From Chaenocephalus aceratus (taxonomy: Eukaryota > Chordata > Actinopteri > Perciformes > Channichthyidae), in assembly GCA_023974075.1 (NCBI GenBank), contig CM043801.1, positions 5,043,769 to 5,107,768 on the forward strand: DNA of 64,000 nucleotides. The letters run 5' to 3'. A program made the position numbers and the translations under genes. Shown here piece after piece: positions 59,305-64,000 of this stretch (its first letter is position 1; each line of letters starts with the position of its first letter). The notes beneath the pieces are model-generated. The model saw only the letters and a list, made by a program, of their open reading frames with translations. It ran no database searches and was not told the origin of the DNA.

Positions 59305-59906
59305 GCGTCTAAGCTATGGACTGAGAAGACAAGGTGGTCATCTGGGTCTCAAGAACAATCAAAGACGCTTTGCTTCAAACACAAATACATCAACTCCTTA
59401 CTCCAACCGAAGAACTTTATCGCTTCAGCAAGGACGATGTAACAACAGATTCCTCTCAACAACTCGGGTCATATCGGAATTTAAACATCTTGTCCAATGC
59501 CAACCTTCAGAACGAATCCACTTTTGGATGCATGTCCATTTCTATGCTGGAAGTAGCCAGCTTTTCAAACTTTTATTTGCTTTTTTAACAGTGATATTCC
59601 CTGATGATCACAAGGGAATATGTCTTCCTGTTTCTGGTGGGAACCTGTTTCCTGTTGGACTACAGCTCCCAGACCCCCCTGAAAGCTGAGCTCCAAAGCA
59701 GGACTAAGGCTGGAGCGATGTCAGCCAGGGGGGGGGCCGGAGGTAAGAGAATGAGGGCTTTCGGGGACGTCCCGTCTCCGGAAGACGGGACAAGGCTGGG
59801 GAGACGTGGGAGGTGGAAGCTCCAGCGGAACAAGAGAGGATGGGTGTGGAACCAGTTCTTCGTCCTGGAGGAGTACATGGGCTCTGATCCACAGTATGTT
59901 GGAAAG
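59305..59906 (+). CDS. Type II classical cadherin, first coding exon
   Basis: The exon starts after acceptor CTTTTCCTCTATAG; about 300 nt are 5' UTR. Translation starts at ATG 59604 and ends at donor AAG/GTAGGTG (59906), exactly 101 codons in phase 0. Residues 1-24 form a signal peptide ([20 protein letters not shown]). A prodomain rich in Arg/Gly follows, then a furin site RNKR (75-78). The mature protein begins [20 protein letters not shown] with VGK at the exon end. Trp80 and Trp82 are the paired Trp residues for type II strand exchange. In vertebrate type II cadherins this exon ends precisely at YVGK, and the next begins the rest of EC1, which must lie beyond the window. The subtype (7, 12, 18, 20-like) cannot be decided. 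The prepro part, 78 residues, is longer than usual. Confidence 0.9.
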
Positions 59907-60140
59907 GTAGGTGCATATTGTACATTTTTAAATGTGGGATTTTTTCTAACAGAGGTACAGTATGCATGGTGCTAGACTCAAGTGCTAATCACACTGTATA
60001 CTAAATAAACCAACGACTCGACTCACCATAATGATTTTAAATGATTTAATTTCTTCTGGTAAGAAAAAAATGGTCCGTTCCTCTGTGTACCAACAACTGG
60101 AACTGCGGTGCAACAACATAACTTAAAATGTCCGCAGCAC

Positions 60141-61218
60141 CAGTGGCGACTGGTCATTAGGGGCAGGGGCACAGCCCCACCTAGTGTCAGCAGAAAGTAT
60201 TAAAAATAATGATTACAAAAAAAATAATATATATATATATTAAATATATTTTAAGATCATGTTTAATCATATGATTCGTCTGTACATTGCTGTTTTAGTC
60301 TGTGTTCTTCTAATTAGTGTCTACAGTGTGTGCCTATTGAGCTGTTTAGAGCCATGTGGGACAAAACCCGATCCTGCCCCTCCCTCTGACTGTCTAAATC
60401 AATGGTGACTGTAAAAACTACACTGCGCATGCTCAGAATATTTTCCTATTTAATGTGTGTGGCAACAAAATAATGACCATAGGCGCACTGAGCTGCCATC
60501 CCCACCATACGTCATCTCACATAATTCAGAGCTGATTGGCTGTAAGTACCTGTGCCGCGAAAAGTGTGGTGTGTGAAGAGGAGACGAGAGAGCTGCAGTG
60601 ACGCGTCCTAAAACCCGGAAGTAAGCTGCGCATGGCTTCCCTCGACAAAAAAGCAATGAGATTTCTCCATAGGATTTTAGAAAATAGCTCAAAATAAGAT
60701 CTGTGGGAAACAAACCTGTTAGATAAATGCACGTTTTTTTCAGCCGGATAATATCCACATGTCTACCCTACTTTTATAATTTTCGAATCATAAATCTATT
60801 GATTAGATTAGATTTATGATAGACTTTTGAAACTACAAGAACATAAGGAGGACTTTTACAAAAAAGTAATAGAGATTTTTGTCCAGAAGGATAGGCAAAT
60901 GGACTTAATCTTCAAGTCAAGGTAAGACTGCAATTTTATTGAAAATGGGATCTTACTAAGACAGAACAATTCAATATTTAAATGATACAATTACATTTTT
61001 TGGGTGTCCTTCTGTTGAACTGTCTGTTTAAAATTAATTGAAGCATCAGACAAAAAAAGCTTTTGAAAATAATATTATATTTTGATTTAGGTCAAAATGT
61101 AATGTAAACCTGAAGAGTCAGTGCCAGTGTCTCACCAGCCATGAACCTCACTGCAGAAGCTTATAAACATCTACGTTTTTTGTGCCCCACCACTTTTGTA
61201 CATATAAAAACGCCACTG
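60141..61218. mobile_element. Non-autonomous hAT, 1,078 bp, TSD 7/8
   Basis: The left end CAGTGGCGACTGGTCATTAG and right end AAAACGCCACTG are inverted. The flanks CGCAGCAC (60133-60140) and TGCAGCAC (61219-61226) differ at one base. It is uninterrupted, and related to the copy split between 28496-28956 and 34021-34400. Inside, CTACAAGAACATAAGGAGGA, then AGTAATAGAGATTTTTGTCC and a GGTAAGA donor, keep one transposase exon. It lies in the cadherin intron following the first coding exon. Confidence 0.85.
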
Positions 61219-61283
61219 TGCAGCACTGATGGAGGTTTTCTGTAGCTGTCCAAGTCTGTTCACATTTTCTTTTCCATTAACCC

Positions 61284-61710
61284 AGTGGTTCTCAAAGTGG
61301 GGGGCGTGCCCAGAGCGCAGAGGCATGGCAGGGGGGGCGCGAGAGACCAGGAGGAAAAATGGTTATTACAACAACAACAAAAAATCATGTTTTGAAAAAT
61401 TATTGATTCTAAAATAATATGATACAGTACTATTACGTCTGGGTCTCTGTGTTTCATTAAAGCTCAGCTCTTTGTGTGTGTGGAACGAGCCATTTTGTGT
61501 GCGTGCGCGCGCGAGAGAGAGAGCGCACCGGTACCGGAGATCGTTGTTGTTAGCTTCTGTTGCTAGAGAGCTACGCCAACGGATAAAAGGAGTTTTTTCA
61601 ACAACAAAGTGAAGGAGAGTCCTCTCCTGTGAGACTGAGAGACTCAGTGAGCTAAAGGACTCTATCAGTGTTATCTCAGTGGGTCTCAAACGTTTTGGTC
61701 ACCATTAATG
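61284..61710. repeat. hAT-like fragment and shared repeat
   Basis: CAGTGGTTCTCAAAGTGGGG at 61284 is a hAT left end. About 61480-61710 (GGAGAGTCCTCTCC, GCTAAAGGACTCT, CAGTGGGTCTCAAACGTTTT) is shared with 23345-23640. No complete element can be delimited. Confidence 0.55.
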
Positions 61711-61869
61711 TAAACAATTATTTCCGAGGCACATGTTTATATGATCATTATAGTTATAAAAAAATAAGAGAATAAATTAAAAACAGGTATGAAATACTAT
61801 ATGACATTAAAAAAAGAATAAAGTTTAAAAGGGGAGCGATTTGTAAAATATCCATAAAGAAAGTTCTGT

Positions 61870-61998
61870 TTCATACGGGTGTTGAGAGATGTATCCATAG
61901 ATCTCTTCATTTTGCTCTCAAAGTGCACCAGATTGATACATTTAACTTCAATATTTAAAAATCTTCCCGGGGGAGCTTGCCTCCGGACCCCCCTATGT
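61870..61998 (-). repeat. Dispersed repeat, copy 3 of 3
   Basis: Reverse complement of the 575-695 block: AATATTGAAGTTAAATGTAT, GTGCACTTTGAGAGCAAAAT, GATACATCTCTCAAC. It has an intact G-rich start, AGGGGGGTCCGGAGGCAAGC. Confidence 0.6.
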
Positions 61999-62011
61999 GA
62001 GGTCCACAAAG

Positions 62012-63569
62012 TAGGGCTGCACGGTCTTGAAAAAAACTGACATCGCGATTTCCCCCCCCCCTGCGGTATATATTGCGGTTTTTTTAACCTGTTAAACCCC
62101 AAAGTCCCGGCGGGTACTTTACTTTTTTTTTCACGACAGTGTCTCAGGGGATCGTAATATTTAAGAACCTATTAATGTGTTATACCAGATTAACGGAAAT
62201 AATCTCAGCTAACTGACGATACAAACCATTTTTACCAAAACAACACACAAGTCTCATAAGAAGCATCTAAATGACCCCTGAGCGAAAAATGCGAACGCAC
62301 TTTGGCACAGAACTCAAGATAAAAGTACCCTTATTACTTATCGTAGCTGCACTTACAAGATATCCGATTAAAGCTGATGTTCCACATATTATTTAGGTAT
62401 ATAGTATCATCACTGAGTGATCTGAACTCGGACAGGGGAAGCAAACACAGACATCACAACACGTACCTTTACGTAGCTTCTAGGGGAGATGTCTCACCGT
62501 AGCTGTCAATCTGATCAAAAGACGTGTTCAATGGCATTAAAACCAGAAAGAAAAAACGCGGCTGAATCGGTTAATCCATAGGTTTTTAACGTCTCTGTAT
62601 AAAAAAATGATTTAATTTATAATCCATAATTCTATTTTTATGTAAATATCGCAGAGCAAAAGTTAGCTGCTAATGGTAGCCACCAGAGTGGCTGCTGCTT
62701 CCGGTCTTGGCTATGCGGCAGTCCAGCGCAGTCTAACACACACACATTACCAAATAAGGAGTGAGAGTGAAGCGTAGCCAAAACCGGAAGCTGCATACAC
62801 TCTGGTGGCTACCATCAGCTAACTGTTGTGCTCCGATTTTTACATAAAAATGGAATTATGGATTATAAACAATTACTTCAAAGCCACAGATACATTATCA
62901 ACCTATGGATCAACCGATTCAGCCGCGTTTTTTCTTTCTCGTTTTAATGCCATTGAACACGTCTTTTGATCAGATTGACAGCTACGGTGAGACGATCTCC
63001 TGTAAAAGCTCCGTAAAAGGTACGTGTTGTGATGTCTGTGTTTGCTTCCCCTGTTGCGAGATCGGATCGCTTAGATACTATACTTAAATAATCTGTGGAG
63101 TCTCAGCTTTAATCGGATATATTGTATGTGCAGTTTCGATAAGTAATAAGGGTATCTTTATTTTGAATTCTGTGCTAAAGTGCGTTAGCATTTTTTTTTA
63201 AAATGAATAAAACCGCACGTCCCTGCGGTGTGAATATCGCGGTTATCGCCATGACACGGTATATCATTCAGCCCTAGTGTGTAGCACATGTCCTGTTTAA
63301 GTTTAATCAGTGTGGCTAAATAAAAGACTCACATTAATAATTAGGGGTGCTCCGATCGATCGGCCGATCGTTATCGGCCGATATTCACTCTTAATAGTGT
63401 GATTGGTGCTCTCTATAAAGGCCTACGGGTACCTGGAACAACCTAAACTAGTTATAAATATGTTTATTTAAAACCGCACGTCCCTGCGGTGTGAATACCG
63501 TGCATGCGCATACCACGGTTATTGCCATGACACGGTTATTGCCATGACACGGTATATCGTTCAGCCCTA
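62012..63569. mobile_element. Foldback/hAT-like element, copy B, with captured flank
   Basis: The left end TAGGGCTGCACGGTCTTG and right end ATATCGTTCAGCCCTA are flanked by CCACAAAG (62004-62011) and CCACACAC (63570-63577), 6 of 8 bases. Positions 62014-63275 follow copy A closely. About 63276-63465 then follow copy A's right flank (58481-58668), including GTGTGTAGCACATGTCC, before a second terminal block. It therefore contains an internal former end plus about 190 bp of copied neighbouring DNA. Confidence 0.7.
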
Positions 63570-63676
63570 CCACACACCACCTATAATAATAGCACTTTAC
63601 CCCTGCTTACACCTATATGCCGTGAGCTGATTATCGAGCCTTCATTGTAACAGTCGCAGGTACACTGTGTATATGC

Positions 63677-64000
63677 GCAACACACTCTCACTCCCTAACG
63701 GCCCGTCTACACTACAAGCATCGAAAAATGCTTTCAAAGCTTCGCCCATTCACTTGAATGGGGTGACGTAGAAGATTTTGAATCTTCGCCGAACTGCATT
63801 GTGGGGAGCGGAGCATGGCTTGGCAAGCATCGTGAGCATCAAAAGTTGAGCAATGTTCAACTTTTGATGCTCCCGATGTTTTCGAAGCTGGCATCAGCCA
63901 ATCAAATCCCGTTTATGCAAATCCCGCCAGTACAAGCGCTATCCAATCAAACCGCGTGCAAGCTGGGAGAGCCAGACCGCAGTTCATTTCCTCATATTCC
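63677..64000. mobile_element. Terminus of another CAAC-type element, cut by the window end
   Basis: CAACACACTCTCACTCCC followed by TAA matches the first 21 bp of copies 1 and 2, then diverges (CGGCCCGTCTACACTACAAG). A perfect 16-bp hairpin lies at 63834-63872. The remaining sequence is unassigned. Confidence 0.45.

Noticed and set aside
59141..59689. 182-codon plus-strand frame overlapping the cadherin exon
   Set aside because: It crosses the predicted splice acceptor and 5' UTR in a different frame, with no homology recognised.

Overview
The window is eukaryotic, GC-moderate, intron-rich DNA, almost certainly from a teleost fish. It combines a vertebrate type II classical cadherin first coding exon with an unusually dense nest of fish-type transposable elements: several hAT families, a piggyBac derivative, two DIRS1-like tyrosine-recombinase retrotransposons, an L1/Tx1-like LINE, solo LTRs and long-inverted-repeat elements. 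Long (TG)n and (CATA)n microsatellites are frequent. No RNA gene, CRISPR array or bacterial feature was seen.

Layout. 1-8 kb: minus-strand remains of two transposase-derived genes, a short TTF-type zinc-finger exon (857-1105) and a nine-exon hAT-like gene (1991-8054). The second keeps its splice sites but carries frameshifts and a nonsense codon, and a 2.3-kb piggyBac element (4600-6918) sits in one intron. 8-15 kb: mostly unassigned DNA with a LINE ORF1 fragment, a foldback structure and a hAT C-terminal domain. 15.4-18.6 kb: a hAT element whose BED-finger exon is split by a 2.3-kb long-TIR element. 21.7-28.5 kb: another hAT, a second truncated long-TIR element, and a DIRS element with gag and reverse transcriptase remains. 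28.9-34.0 kb: a 5.06-kb ZBED5-like hAT with 8-bp target-site duplication (TSD), itself broken by a 1.39-kb long-TIR element. 34.6-44.1 kb: solo LTR, two small hAT elements, microsatellites and a TE-poor stretch. 44.1-51.3 kb: a second DIRS element interrupted by a hAT fragment and by a 2.95-kb long-TIR element. 51.3-54.2 kb: a 3'-truncated LINE with overlapping ORF1/ORF2 and a GC-rich repeat array. 57.2-64 kb: the cadherin exon (59604-59906, plus strand) flanked by two related foldback elements and a non-autonomous hAT.

How the parts relate. The only convincing functional host coding sequence is the cadherin exon; the rest of its gene must lie to the right. Everything else is best read as a stratigraphy of insertions. 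At least eight insertions have recognisable TSDs, and nested or paralogous empty sites allow relative dating. The most interesting unknown is a family of long-TIR elements with CAAC-starting termini and 7-bp TSDs (15673-17999, 47989-50939, a one-ended copy at 23947, a terminus at 63677) that encode no recognisable transposase.
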